From contig CM036617.1 in the NCBI GenBank assembly GCA_020746105.1, positions 145,282,491-145,346,490 on the forward strand: DNA of 64,000 nucleotides. Reading direction: 5' to 3'. A program made the position numbers and the translations under genes. The notes beneath the pieces are model-generated. The model made no database searches. It had not been told where the DNA came from and saw nothing but the letters and a program-made list of their open reading frames with translations. Below, in pieces: positions 13,901-27,000 of the stretch. The stretch comes from Trogon surrucura. Lineage: Eukaryota; Chordata; Aves; Trogoniformes; Trogonidae. Each line of letters begins with the position of its first letter. The stretch's first letter is position 1.

Positions 13901-15408
13901 CACTTATGCAGCAGCTTGGTCCATCTATGCTGAAAATGCTCATGCTCTGACATTGCATTGAATCTAGTTTCAAATTTAGGAGCACGCCATCAATGCAGGA
14001 ATCCCAAGGCTTCTGGTAACTGACATTTATAGTGACTATTGACTTAAAGCCTCTTAAAATACCCTTTCAAAGGCACAGAGAATGTAGCTTTGTTGGTGAT
14101 CTGGAAAAAGGTTGTCAAAACAGCAAGGCAAGGTTGTGCACCATTTGTATGGCTTTTAGGAGAACTTTGGAGAGTTTTTCAAATGATTTGCCATGCTGTG
14201 TTTGGAACTGACGCTTTGCAAGTGACAGAAATTGGAATTATGGCACAAATTCCTCTGCCTCAGCTTGGGAAGGCATGCTTACATAGCCTCTTTCTTCCTC
14301 TGACTTTCACACCTCAGTGAGAAGAATGAAATACACTTCAAGCAGTAAATAGAAGAAAATTCAAATCAGAGAAATTTTCTGAAATACCCATTTGCTGGAA
14401 GCTATTATGTATTTCATGTTTTATAAAATGCATCCTGCAGACTAATTCTAGTTCTTAGAGATTAGCAAGGTTCAATCTTAACAAAATACAGTGGCTTTAA
14501 ATATTTATGGGTTTTATGTGTGTCACACACAAAAGCACCTGGGCATCTAGAGTCTAGGATGATTGATTCATTAAATGTATGTAATTACATAGATACACAC
14601 ATATCCCATGTCTATATATAAAAATGTATTTATATTAAAGTGGTACACATCTATATTTGAGGTGAGTCTAAACTAAGCTTACAAAATGCCATTCAAAATC
14701 CTCAGCTCCAAATTTATTTTGCATTTGAGACCCATCTGTGATTTACCCTCTGGCCCTTCCCAAGGGAAATTGATTGTAGGTCTTCATTTTGCCAACAAGT
14801 CCATGTGAGTAGACCCTGTAGAATCCCTGCAGAGACTGAGGGGCTCTGGGAATAGTCAATTTGCTTGTGTTAAAACGATTGTGGAACTGGAACCCTAATG
14901 ATCAATATAAACTGAGGACTTTGTAAGACACAGTATGCAGAAGGTGAGGCGCAGGCAGATATTCAGGTGGAGTGAACTGCTTGAAGCTCTGGTGAAGCAA
15001 AGTCATCTGATGGTTTGGCCCATGATATGTAAACAGCTCTCTATGAAAGGTTATTATATGAGATAATTAACATCATTTAGTAAATAATCTATGGTTGATT
15101 AGATGATTACCCACAGCCATTCTATGTCTTCCAAATACTTCCTTTGCACTTCAGCTTACATTTTTCTCTGTTCAGCACCAAAGGAGGCACAGAGCCACAT
15201 AAAGTTTGTACAGAGTAGAAGAGAAGCAGCATCATATTACACATGCCATGTGATGAATCTAGTAGAAATATTTGTATCCAAATATACACATACACATATA
15301 GATTATTTTTTTTTCAATGAACAGTATAAATACTTTACCTGGGAGATTATTCCCATGTGCAAAATGAAACAGTTTTTCCTGGGATTAAGCCTTCTGCTTT
15401 GCTCATGT
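10930..15408. other. Downstream flank of FGF6
   Basis: No coding exon was recognised. The right part should include the FGF6 3'UTR, whose end I cannot place. The minus-strand frame at 13350-13673 has no recognisable domain. Confidence 0.55.
11683..11698. repeat. (GT)n microsatellite
   Basis: This is a short run of seven GT units followed by GCATATG. Confidence 0.8.
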
Positions 15409-15585
15409 TCATATTCTCGGTAAAAAGTGGGTCACTGTCATAGCAGGAGAAACCTTGTTTCCTCTCTTCACTCTCCCATGTTTGCTGAGTGCTATGTAAG
15501 CACCACGGTAAGCATTTGATTCATACGCGTTGTAGTTATTGGGCAGCAAGGTTTCTTTGAATTTGCACTCATCTTGGAAAACAGC
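15409..15585 (-). CDS. FGF6: FGF6 coding exon 3 (terminal)
   Basis: The exon is preceded by the acceptor TCCTTCAG| and ends in TGA at 15409-15411. It encodes residues 149-206, including [18 protein letters not shown], the basic heparin-contact segment [14 protein letters not shown] and the C-terminal HFLPRI. No convincing AATAAA was found in the first few hundred bases after the stop, so the 3'UTR end is not called. Confidence 0.97.
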   Translation of the reverse strand, partial: AVFQDECKFKETLLPNNYNAYESNAYRGAYIALSKHGRVKRGNKVSPAMTVTHFLPRI

Positions 15586-18500
15586 CTGAAGGATAGCAAG
15601 GGGCAGGGGGTGAAAGAACAAAGCAGGTACAGTGAATAATTCACAAAGACTCAAGTAATTTTTCTTACTAGCATTTCTACAGAAGGACTTGTCGCAGGGT
15701 GCAACAGGTGGTGCCACAGTGACCGCATCCAACAATAAATCTCCCCACTCAGTGCTAATTTGGTGTCAGATGAACTCAGATGCCACCTGTCCAGATAATG
15801 GACTGTGTATTTCCTGTGACAAATCAAGTTAATTCATCATAAATCATGGATTTCTTAATTTTATTTGCAAGCAATCATTTCTGTCAGCGTCATGCCCTTT
15901 CACACAAATGACGTAGCTTTATTTCACATCTCCCTTCTGCAAGAGGTCCTGTAATTTATAAAAGAATTACACGCTGGCTGTCAAAACCTTCAGTTCTCCT
16001 CAAACAGCAATGTCCAGGGAGAACTATTTGCTAGAATAAGGCATTTGAATAAGACCTCAGAATAGCACTAAATGTTTTCTTTTGTTAAATCATCATATTT
16101 AATTTCTAGTGAGATACACAGCGTGTTCTAAGCTGGGAAAACAGTTTTACTTTCCTTCATGTCATAGAATCATAAAAACATTTAGGTTGGAAAAGACCTT
16201 TAAGATCATCAGGTCCAACCATTAACCTAGCAATGCCAGGTCCACCGCTAAACCATGCCACATCATAAAAATTAATCCAAGGAAAGGGACTTATCTTGGA
16301 GAGGAGGTGCAAGGACAAGCAGGAGGCAAATGCAGAGCCCCAAGGAAATTAAAAGAGAAAGCAGAATAACTCCCTGATACCAAAAGCCTGGCACATGAGA
16401 GACATCACCAGTGCTGTTCTATCTGGACATCTTTGTAATAACACCATTCAAAGCTTGTAGGAATTTAATTTAGGGTATTGCATTGTGTGAGGTAAAAGAG
16501 TCATCTCTTACAGCTTTTAAAAATGTCTTTGAAAATAAAAAGTCTGGGTTGAAACTGGAGGAAAAAAAAATCAAAGGGAGCTCTGAAACAAGACCCTGCA
16601 TTTCAAGAAAAAGCAGTTGGGTTTGTGGCACTTTTTAGGTGCTTGAAATCAGACATGATTAAAAGAATATTCCTGCAGTGGAACCTTAAAATATCCCACT
16701 GTTGTACCTGTGTGAGAAGGAATCAATAGGGTTAGCAGTGGCTATGGGTCCTTCACAACACTTTGTATTTCATTAAACAACTGAAGGGCTTTGTTGAAAT
16801 AACAGCTGTTTCAAAGGAAATTACTTTGTTATTTCTTCATTACTTGGAGATGGATTACTTTTGCCTATTGCCTAGAGCCGGACTCTGTCGAACATGCTTC
16901 CTAACAGGCTGTTTTTCTGCTGTAGGTTGAGATGCCTTGCTCAGGCCTCAAAGACTAAATTGGATTCAGACGGCACAGCTAGTGCTTTCTAGATGAGGAT
17001 GATGGTGATGGTGTTTCAATATGACTCGCATACCGCTGCTAGTAGCTATTATTGTTTTCTCACCCTTTGGGACTGTTCTCACAGTTAAAATAACCGCAGG
17101 CACATATGTTGACTTTGTAGGGTAGACTTCCTATTTGCTCCTCATGGCTTGGTTGTTTTTGGTAGGGGGAGGCATGTGGTCGAGACTTTACTGATGATGG
17201 CCAGTAGAGCCAGCTCTAATTGCACCTCTCCTACACACTCCTGTATGCACACACGTACGCATGCAATCACACGCAAACACCACGTCCCTGGACACACACA
17301 CACGTGTTTCCCCTCTCAGGGGCTTTTGCAGAGCTCACCCTTGTGCATTATGTACAACGCAATGCAAAAAAAAAAAAAAAGAAAGAATCCACAGAGTTCA
17401 GTCTTACTAGAACTATGTTTGCCATGCTGAGCCCTTAGAAGAAGTCATCTAATTAATCCATATATTTGCAGAATACATTCCTATTCTCAGGGTGTTCCCT
17501 GTTCAGTCTTGTTGGAAAACTTTAAAATAACAGACGTCTAGCAGGCACGCTGCTCATTGCGCTAAATGGCACTGATGACACTAAGCTGGGCAGACTCCCC
17601 ATAACTGAAAGGCTATTTTCTCTGCTTGTAATCAGAGATTTCCAGGAGGAAAAAACCCAGACCTAAAACCTTTGCAGTCTTTGTTCAAGCCTTGAAAAAT
17701 TATTTGCACTTGTACTCACCGTTCCGTATAACCTCCCCTTGTTGTTCATTGCGATGAAGAGAGCACTTCTCACACCAAACAGACTGACAACACCTCTCTC
17801 TACAGTGGATATTTCAAAGAGACCTAAAAATAAGAGGTTTTCTTGAAGTGTTATCACAGAATTTAGATCTAACCAAAGGCAATTCACGCGCAGTTTATAT
17901 ATTTTAAAACCTTAATGAGCAGGTCATAGTTGCTTTATTAGAACTATCACCTTAGTCCAGCAAAATAGAAATACACAGAGAAGATTTTGGTTTTCCCTAC
18001 ATGCTGTAGGGTCTTAAAATTATTATTTTGGAATAGTAGTCACATGCTATATAATCCTTTTTCTCTATTGAAATATTTTGATCTGTCAAGCTCTTTGTCT
18101 TTCTAATAAGTAAATTATTTTTTCCTAATATGCTGTAATTACAAAGTATTTGTTACTGAGCTTTAAAGAAGCGAGGCTTGCATTTTGAAGTACCCCATGG
18201 TATCTCAGCTGCAAAAGATTTTAGAAACTGCCCTCTACAGGCAAAACAAACCTATGAAGTTAATGCTTTTCTTTAATCATACAATAACAGAACAGCACCC
18301 ATAAGTACAAGCAAATCAGGAAACAGCTGGTTCCGTGACTGAGTATCCCAAAAGTACTAGGCAGCTGGGATTCAAAAATCATGGTTTGGCACTCCGAGCT
18401 CAGCGGCAAACTCCTGAATTTGAAAGGCAAATGAGAAGGCAAGGAGTGAGCAAATGAGGCAGAGAGACAGTTTTCAACCTGGTTTGTCTTTTTTTTTCAT

Positions 18501-19074
18501 CCATGCAGTAAAGCAGAGTAAAAATAAATTGTATCTAAATTTGTCTGAGCATTTGTGATATCTTTCAGCCTGGAGGGTTCTAATGTTTATTATCTGAGAG
18601 ACTTTTAAAAGGAAACAGATGTAGCACAGATTAATAATATCAAGCAATAACATTTGCATTCTATGAAGGGTAATTACTAGAGTTCACAGCAATTAAGTGA
18701 CATCTATTCTATTTCATTTCTGGATGCAACTCACTGTATTGGTTTTCATTGTGAACTCCGCTTATCCTTCCGTCTGGGAGGATTTGAAGGTGAAACCCGA
18801 TGCCCACGTTGCAGTAAAGCCTCCGCTGCCTCTTGATTCCTAGCAAATAGTCACTCTCCCAGTTCACATCTGACTTCTCCCCTGACATCCCAGCAATGGA
18901 CCTGGACAACAGAGATTGCCATCCTCTTTCCAGCAATGTGCCATTAGTTCTGCTTACAACTGGACGTGTTGAAGCAATCCCAGCTAGCAAACCCAGGAGA
19001 ACGAAGGCAGGCAACGTCCGGTGAACGCTGGCTTCGCAGGACATAGTGATGAGAAGTCTTTGTGCGGTGGCCAT
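15409..19074 (-). CDS. FGF6: Fibroblast growth factor 6, complete coding region (3 exons)
   Basis: FGF6 is a secreted, heparin-binding growth factor of the FGF4 subfamily that signals through FGF receptors and is linked to skeletal muscle. Coding exons on the minus strand are 18735-19074, 17720-17823 and 15409-15585 (340, 104 and 177 bp). They sum to 621 bp, or 206 residues plus TGA, against 208 in human. All splice sites are GT/AG and phases match. Residues 21-34 are a hydrophobic signal segment, NGT at 44-46 is an N-glycosylation sequon, and the beta-trefoil core runs from about residue 75. Recognised motifs include [19 protein letters not shown] (79-97), [20 protein letters not shown] (117-136) and the C-terminus THFLPRI. 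I chose the ATG at 19074 because it aligns with the human start (MA..Q.L.ITMS) and sits in a strong Kozak context (CGGATGG). A GTG three codons upstream is in frame but is not a credible start. FERRY3 lies upstream on the same strand, as in human 12p13. Confidence 0.97.
16161..16262 (-). mobile_element. CR1 3' tail fragment in FGF6 intron 2
   Basis: Plus strand reads TCATAGAATCATAAAAACATTTAGGTTGGAAAAGACC, then CATCAGGTCCAACCATTAACC and TAAACCATGCC. This is a typical CR1 3' end in the minus orientation, the same strand as FGF6, and lies wholly within intron 2. Confidence 0.85.
17247..17304. repeat. CA-rich tract in FGF6 intron 2
   Basis: This stretch is rich in CACA and CGCA, including (AC)6 at 17292-17303. 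Fifteen A residues follow about 60 bp later at 17366-17380. Confidence 0.75.
17720..17823 (-). CDS. FGF6: FGF6 coding exon 2
   Basis: This 104 bp exon has the usual length of the middle exon in FGF genes. It is flanked by TTTTTAG| on the acceptor side and GGAACG|GTGAGT on the donor side. It encodes residues 114-148, including [16 protein letters not shown] and [10 protein letters not shown], which are core beta-trefoil strands. Intron 1 is 911 bp and intron 2 is 2,134 bp. Confidence 0.97.
18735..19074 (-). CDS. FGF6: FGF6 coding exon 1
   Basis: This exon encodes residues 1-113 plus the first base of codon 114: the signal segment, the variable N-terminal region with the NGT sequon, and the first strands of the FGF core through DGRISG (101-106). 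It ends TACA|GTGAGT, a good donor, and leaves phase 1, which the next exon completes to serine. The N-terminal 60 residues diverge from mammals, whereas NWES and everything after it is nearly identical. Confidence 0.96.
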
Positions 19075-19326
19075 CCGGTTCACCTCCTGGGCACGTGGTC
19101 AGAATTAATGGCCCTAAAAATACCGCCCTTCTTGTTTTTCTCCCTTCAGCATGGTGGCAGAGGCTTATTTTTGGAAAGCAAATAGAGATAGCTGACATGA
19201 AACTAAAGCCCGATAGCAGTTGGGTTGGAAGCGGAGACAGGCCGGCAGGACTCGAACTGGTGGGGACCATGTTTTTGTAGATCCTGCTCTCTGGTGGGCA
19301 GCCTCGGTTATATTTGGTTGAGTCAT

Positions 19327-19334
19327 CTTTATAG
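19327..19334 (-). promoter_or_regulatory. Candidate TATA box of FGF6
   Basis: The minus strand reads CTATAAAG here, a near-consensus TATA box, about 253 bp upstream of the FGF6 ATG. Transcription would be expected to begin near 19298-19305, giving a 5'UTR of roughly 230 bp. A CACGTG E-box lies nearby at about 19092-19097, which would fall within the 5'UTR. The TATA assignment rests on motif and position only. Confidence 0.5.
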
Positions 19335-21022
19335 TGCAGAGGCTGTCCCTCCCCACATCATCACTCTGACATCAACAGCTTGCCAAAGGTAAGCCTGCCA
19401 CGGCTGTAACACTAACCTGCTGTCCTCCCAGGCCGGCTGAGGGTTGATGAATGCTGTCACCCAAGACCAGAGGCAGGAGTGAGGTTTCATTGGCTGTTGA
19501 AAGCGAAGGAGTCAAATTGGTCGGGCAGTCGGAGGTCTCACAGGTGGCTTCCTTATTTAGGGAAGAAGGCGTAAAAACAGTGACGGGCCTCACCAGCGAG
19601 GAATGAAAACTTTGCAGTCACTTCCTTGGTGGCACGATCACGTCAGGACAGCTCAAGATTTGGGGAGAACTGGCTTGAAGCTGCCATTGCTCTTTTGTAC
19701 ATGCTCAGCAAATCCAAAGTGCCTCTTACTGCAGTGGCTCTCATGCTAATGGCTTGTCTGTACCTCTAAAAGGAGCGCTCCTGGATGATTAACAGAGAGG
19801 TAAGGCATGTTAAAGGGAGAGGAAGCCCCGGGATTTGCTCCTACTGTTTTTTTATGCAATCACATTTCTGCTGCTTGCAGTGGAGATTCTGCTGAGCAGG
19901 GCATTCAGGCTGGAACACTGATCTTGCATTTACACACAGCTGGGGACACTGATACGTTAAGTGCTCATGTTTTCCACTGAGGTGACTTCCAAATCATTTT
20001 CGGGAGGGTGTGTATGTGCCTCTTGTAGGGTTACAATTGTACTTGTGTTTCCAAGGCAAGGGCTTAGGTACTCCTTTAAAGAAGAGGAAAATGGGGAAAT
20101 GGCCACATGTCCCTACTGCTTCACTGTGTCTTTTCCTCAAGTTCAAATACTTTCTTTTTTTCATAATAATGTATAAGCATCTTAATGTTCCTCTCCTTAC
20201 ATTTGCTACGTTTTACTTGTTTCCCCTCATTTTGCACTGATGCGATTTCAGCTTCTTTAGAGTGGGACAAATTAGACTTTTATCTCTATTAGTTTCATGG
20301 GAATTATGAACACATTAATGGGAGGAAAACAGCTGAGATTTATGGAAATATTTTTGCCAGTATGTCTGTCAGCTTTTCACAGCACAGAGCTTGCGTGGTC
20401 TGTGTCATTTGGGATGCCTGTACGTTAATAAAGAGAGTACCTGGAAACATAACTGGACAGAGCACACCCAGCATGACACACAGTTTCACATTAACGGGGG
20501 TGTAATATGAGGCCTTGGATACTGCAGACACTTAATCAAGAGCATCATGAGTGAAGGGGAGGCGATGGCAGCCCTGAGGCAGGTGAGCAGTTAGGTTCAA
20601 CGATGTTCGAAATACTGATTATTCTCTTGAGAGAGGCTCAGCTATAAAAAGACTGGGAACCACTGAACTAGACCCTGACTTCTGCCAGGTGGCATTTCAA
20701 AGCCTCTCTGCCTTTGTTGAAACAGTGTTGAGAATATCTTCTGCTTCTGATTGCAAAAAAATTCCTCAGAGCTTTTTCTCTCCTGCCTTCCACTCAGTCT
20801 CATGGTTTTTCAGCTATTCAAAGTGCACATACAATTTTTTAGCAAGGAGCAATGCTAATATCCTACACCACCCTCAGCATAGTTGCAGTCTTTATGAGAG
20901 GTCAGCACTCGCAGGAAACAAAGTCCAGGTCATTGTTACAGGGATGAAGCACTGGTTTCCTTGCTTGCCTTATGCTACAATATACAATATTATGCTTATA
21001 TAGTTCAGTAGTAATGATAGTA
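19335..21022. other. Upstream flank of FGF6
   Basis: This interval holds the proximal upstream region of FGF6. No CpG island or further exon was seen, and no repeat was recognised. Confidence 0.55.
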
Positions 21023-21091
21023 TTGGGCTGATGGTTGGACTTGATGATGTTAGAGGTCTTTTCCAACCTTAACGATTCTATGATCCTATGT
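21023..21091 (+). mobile_element. Short CR1 3' tail fragment
   Basis: It reads GATGGTTGGACTTGATGATG, then GTCTTTTCCAACCTTAACGA and two TTCTATGATCC-like repeats. It is a 70 bp, 5'-truncated CR1 end in plus orientation. Confidence 0.85.
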
Positions 21092-24000
21092 TACAGTCTG
21101 AAGACCCGTCCTTTCCCAATACACATGACTCCTAGAAACATTGTACAATCTCGGAGCCATCACTGTCTGTAAAATACACATTGCAATATTTTGTTTCCAA
21201 ATGATTTTTCTCCCTTAAAGAATGTTTCAAGTATGATTTTGCAGTTTGCTCATGATCGGTGTCCTAGGAGGTAAATCAGGATACAGCTGCCAGTCAGGAG
21301 GTAGAACAGCATTCGGTGGATTCATGAGTTGCGGAAGAAATGTGCAGAGCTGGCTTTAGGTCATTAGCTTTTGATCACCTTCACATCTTTGTGTCTTGTT
21401 TGTCAGGTTTGCCATAGCATAGACAAGGTGTGGGCTAAAAGACCTTCTCTGAATTGTGCTGGCACACCTGCCACAGCAGATTCCCAAAAAAACTATTCCG
21501 ATGCCCCAAGCCAAAGGAACAATTTGTGGGACGCAACGTTCCACATCCGAGGACTGTCAAATGAAGAATAGATGGTTGTACAAAAAAAACTTGGGCAAAT
21601 TCTGCCAAGACTATGGGATGCATTGCTTTGGCCTTTAGTCATCCCAGCTGGAAAGTGGCTGCTGAGAGCTGTGGTGGGCCAGCTGTCTAGACCAGGCCCA
21701 CCTGCAGTTTTTTTCTGAGCAAGCAGATCTGACAGCATACTGTATGGAAAGAATGGTCAGATTGCTTGCTTGCAAAAATCAGGACTTCCCTTGCTTGATC
21801 TGGAAACTAAAACAAGCAGCTAAAAATTGTGATTTCACTGAGACATCTGGCCCTCATAAGACCAGGAGTCTTGGTATCTGGCCTAAGACCACATAGTGTG
21901 CAGCTGGGAGATGACATGTGCATTGTAGTCTTGTACTGCTCAGCAATTCTGCATTGGAGCTGAAATGAGTCTTGAACAATTCTGTGGTCTGACCTGTGGC
22001 CAGCAGGTTGCTGAGTTTCTGTGTATTAGCCAAGTGGTCTGCAGATGAACTGCCACATAAATTCTGGAACTTCTGACTCAATTAAGCAGGCCTTGTTTCC
22101 TCTAAAAGGTGTCTTATTCTGGTTAAATTTGTCCTCTTGGCCCATGAAATAACTGTTACTGAAAACACATTGTAATCTTTTGATTTTCAAACAACATGTT
22201 GTCATGGCTTCCTGTGTCCGGTGAAATCTGGAAGGCATCAAAGGAAATACCAAGAGCATTCGCAGTAAAATAAATCCTGTGAAATCCAAAATGGTAAAAA
22301 CTTACTTCAGAAATCAACCTCTGCTTACTCAAAACCTTAAGACCCAGGATGACAACGCTTACTGCCTAATTAAAGTGACAAGTTGTCAATATTTTAGTAC
22401 AATATTAAAATAACCCCCCTTTGAAACACAGCAGTACAGATCCACTTTCAGACAGGCTAGGAAAAGCCATGCAGCTGAGCAGTAACATGATAAGGATGCA
22501 GAACACGTCTTTCAAAAACACATGATGACTTAGGGTCCTAAGTTCCATTTTCAAATCTCTTAAAAAAGTCTCTCCCTATTTTAAGGCCTAGAAAGAGCCA
22601 TCCTGCATTCAAACACAGAGGCACGGACTAAAATTTTTCACCTTGTCTGTGTTGAAGACCCAGGCTGATGATGGAACAGAAAAGAAGGGAGATTGCCTTG
22701 TGACTGTTGTCATCTGACTGTTCCATCTGACTGTTGTGGCAGGGCAAGGATTCCAGGCACCAGATAACTTGTATAAAACTCTGTTAGACCAAGTATGACT
22801 ATGGAGCCCCATGAGACCACCTTCAGGCCAGCAGGTTTTGTTAGTCAGCATGTAGAGATTTGTAACGCAAATACTAGGTCTACTATGGATGAAATACAAA
22901 TTACAATATGAAAGTAGCAGGAGAAATTAATCGACTTGCTGGATAGCCCTAAATCTGGTGAACACTGAGGAGTGTGTTGCTGGCATCAAGATTAGATTGA
23001 AGATGGACACAGTGGAGATGATTAGTCAGCACGAGACCTGAGCTCTGAATACAGGAGGATGGCAAAAAGAGTTATAGCACACTGCATTTATTTCTCTTCC
23101 TATTACCCAACAGAGAGGCAGATCTGTAGCCAAAATTTGCAGCACGGAATGAACCAACAGGACAAAAGACAGCAACCTTGCCTTAAGTCTCTTGGAGGCT
23201 GAAGCAAACAATGTTCTGAAGCAAAAGCATCACCTCATTGCAACTGCAGACTCCTAAAGAGTGTGAAAGACCTGTTCAAACTCAGTTTGTCATCACCAGT
23301 CAAAAGGATCGAATGATGAGCAATGAAGTCTTAACAGAGGAACTACCTCATCCTTCACATTAAACACACAATGATCCCGGCTAGGCTGCTTGTACACATG
23401 CGTCTTGGTGCACGTGAGTATCTGGGTAAGAGAGTGGGTAAGTTAAACAACTTAGGAATCCTCTACAATGATTAACTTCTCATTCCACCATAAGGGCTCT
23501 CACTGAGTTTTCACAGACATGCAAATGGCAGAACAACTTCCTGCATATTTGGAGGGCAGAGGGAGAAAGGATCCACTTCCAAATGAAACTGTGGAGGATT
23601 TAGAATTAGATGGATACTACTTTGCTTGGATAAAATCTTGATTTACTGCTTATTCATTCTAAGTTCATATGCTCAAGAGGGTATATCAAACACAGATATA
23701 TCAACCATACACATCCTTTTCTCCTGAGGACCTGCCATTGAAGCTAATACATAGAGTAACTTTGCTGTGCTTGAGCACAGAGTTATGGGAAACTCTTGCT
23801 CTTTGTGACACAACCACGAATTCCTTCTTGCAGCAGAACTGCTCTCAATGTACCATTATGTAACAGAGCAGAACTTCCATCCTTTTATCTTTACTGTTTT
23901 CTGCAAAAGATCTGTTTCAAGCTTGACACAGAAACCCAGAGGCAGGAAGCCCTCTGGGAAAGGAAATTGAGTTTCAACTTCTCTTCTGTTCTAGGGTCTT

Positions 24001-27000
24001 GGAGAAGAAGGTAGCCCACACAGGCTGTAGAAGCAGTTGGCATGGAGTCAGATGGGGAACAGTCAAAGTGGTGATTGCACTGACTCCCCTGTGGGGTTCT
24101 TGCCAGTGCAGGTTGAAAGAGATTTGGAGGTCTCTGGAAACGCAGCAAAAATCCTTCTGTAGCGTAGTGCTGTCAGGGAGAGTTGTGTTTTAGTGTAGCT
24201 GTCTTTCTGCCCTCCATTTATTGGCACAACAAAATCCCACCCTGAACAGTTCTGAAGTGGCCCTGTCTGCCTCTCCATGTCTTACAGAGGTTGAAATGGC
24301 TGTCATAAGACAGAGGGGTGACTCAGTGGTGAACATGTGGGTTCCCAAGCCAGTGTTCGGCACACCAGCCCACGCTGCCTCTCTCATCACCTCCTCAGCT
24401 GTTCCCACCCTGCAAGGACAGGCAGCCCAAGGGCAAAACGCTAAGTTGAAAAAAAAAAGAAGTGACAGCCACCAGCCCCCACAGAGATCTCTTTGGTGTT
24501 ATTTATTAGAAGAGTGGAATGATGTGGAACATGTTTAATTTGGTTTCATCTTGTTACGTGTATGGTTTTCTCATTACAGGAGGAACCAGGACACTGTAGC
24601 AACAGGAATGATGAATGCCTCATTTAGGTAGCATTATTAGGAAACAAAAATAACTTTTTTGTTTTTTGTGGTGATGAGATTTTGTCCAAGAGCCCAACTG
24701 ATCAGATCTCTGGGTAATTCCTGATGGTGGAAGCTATTCAGATGACAGACTTTAATCTAGTATAGAAGGTTAAAGGCAATTTCTGACATTTGCTGGGTAA
24801 CTGCATCTTCCTTGTGATGTGTACCATTATAGCTCAGTTGAAGACTTTCTCTTGTTTCATCTATTGGCTTGGATCCCTTCTTATATTTCAGAGGAGAACT
24901 CTGAATCCTGGAATTTTTGTGCAGTCATTTGAACTCTTTCCTGGTTTGTCAAGCTTTTTTCCTGTAGGATGGGCAACACTTGAAGGCCTAAATCTTGAAC
25001 TCCATCTTTGATAGCGGTTGTGATTTGTTGTTTAATTTCCATAGAAAGGATCTTATCTTGGGCATCTCCTCTTGTCCTCTTCCACCACCCTCTTCCCATT
25101 ACCTGCACTGTGTTGGCGGGGGAAGACAAGGTAGGAAGATGCTGGATGGATAGATACTGCATCCCTGAGTCCAGACTAGAGCAATCTGAGGAGTGGAAGT
25201 GAAATTCCTCAGATCCTTGGTGCTTGGGGAGTGTGGTTTAGTCTTTAAATGGCCTAGAAGACTTGAAACAAAGCATAACAGATGTTTTTAGCACACAGTT
25301 GGATTGTCTACTGTTCTCCAGGAGCTGAAGGAAAGCAACGCTGCTTTATGTTTTGACTATACTTGCAGCATCTGAAGCCTTTAAAATGCCACAGGGCAGA
25401 CAAGTGTGTAACCCTTGTTGCTGTGTTGCTCTTTCACAGAGAAAGGCTGAATGAGTTTCTAGAGAGTGAGAAGAAGGAAAAGGGGTCAATATGAGGGGCC
25501 TCCCACCATAAGAGTAGAGTAGAGTAGAACCTGGTTCTAGGAAAAGAGTTCTTAGGCTGCTTGGGGTGGGAAATTGCTTTGTATTCAGACACCAGACTGT
25601 GTGTCCATGTGCACTGAGAGTCTAAGCTTGTGTTACAGTCAGTGGGGACCCGGTTAATGCAGTCAAGGAGCTCAGTAACTGACACAGTTCACCACCCAGC
25701 AGGTGACACTAGTAGGTGTCTTTAGAGTGAGCTGAAGGGGCTCCACTCTACCCACACTGACAATGTGTTTCACAGGAGCTGAAGCACATGGAGAGACCTA
25801 AATGGAAGTCTTTTGTTTTGGGGATGAATCCTTTCCTGGCACTCAGCAGGAAATGGAGCAGCAAACTGGCAAGTAAAGGTGTGTGAGCTCGTGTTGGATC
25901 CAGCAGCATCTGCAGTGATGATGTCTGCTTCAAAACATCTTGCACCTCTCTCCAAATGGCACAGCCATCTTTCTCAATCTCTGAAAAGCAATCTCAAGTC
26001 CATAATATGAAGCCCTGCAGACTCTTCACACACATTTGCACCTCGCTGGTGTCTCAGTAACTTGGCTGCAGTACCCTGCATGTTTTCAGGAGTGGGGGTG
26101 CTTCAAAGACCATGCTCCTTTGTTTTGTGCTAGAGCATCTGCACATTTCCAGCTACATAAGGGTGGGTGGAGAACTTTTTTAAGGCCGTCAAAAGTCAAG
26201 ACTGAGCTAGTAGGAGTTCAGGGACACACAACTCATCTCCCAAGTGTTGGGTCACACTCTGAATATTTTGTGAAAACAGAGCAAGAAAAAAATGATTCTC
26301 CAAGTCTTTTATGATTCTGCAATTAAACTGCAGTATCTGTGGGATCCCAGCTCCCTGTTGCTGCTGCTGTCATGCCCATGGCAGGTTTCTCAGACTCAGC
26401 CTTATCCTGCACATTGCAGGAAATCTTGTTTCTTCCTTGGGTATTTCATTTATTTGGTTTCAACATTGTTCTGCAATGTGCCCATCATGGTATTGCATGT
26501 ACAAAAAGAGCAACGTATAATAGCTCATACAGGGAGCAAATTTAGTCTGTCAATGACATTACTGAAGAACTCCTTGTGTCTTCTCCTGCCTTTCCTCGTT
26601 ACTCTTTTTTTCTGATTCCCTAACTCCCTGAGTAACTAGTGAGTCAGAGTCATGGAAAGATTTACATTAGAAAGGGCCCGGGGAGTTCACTGAGTTCAAG
26701 CAGTGCTAGCTCCAAAGCAAGAGTAGGATGCCCAGTCAAATCCTGAACCTCATCAAGCAGAGGCAAGAACAGGGCTGCTCCCCAAGAGAAGCCAAGCCAG
26801 CAGCTGAGGGTGACCGCAGCGGGGGCAGGGACAGCGCCTTCAGCCAGGACACAGACCCAGGTCCTCACCAGCACCCAAAGTGGGTGAGAAGAGCAGGGGT
26901 GCCGATACTAACAGGTCCCATTTACTATCCATTGCCCAGCACAGAAAGGCAGGACAGATTCCAGTTTGAACCAGGAAATGTAAATACAAGAGCAGGAGCC

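Noticed and set aside
19075-19083. In-frame upstream start of FGF6 giving three more residues
   Set aside because: The codon is GTG, not ATG. The ATG at 19074 aligns with the mammalian start and has a strong Kozak context.
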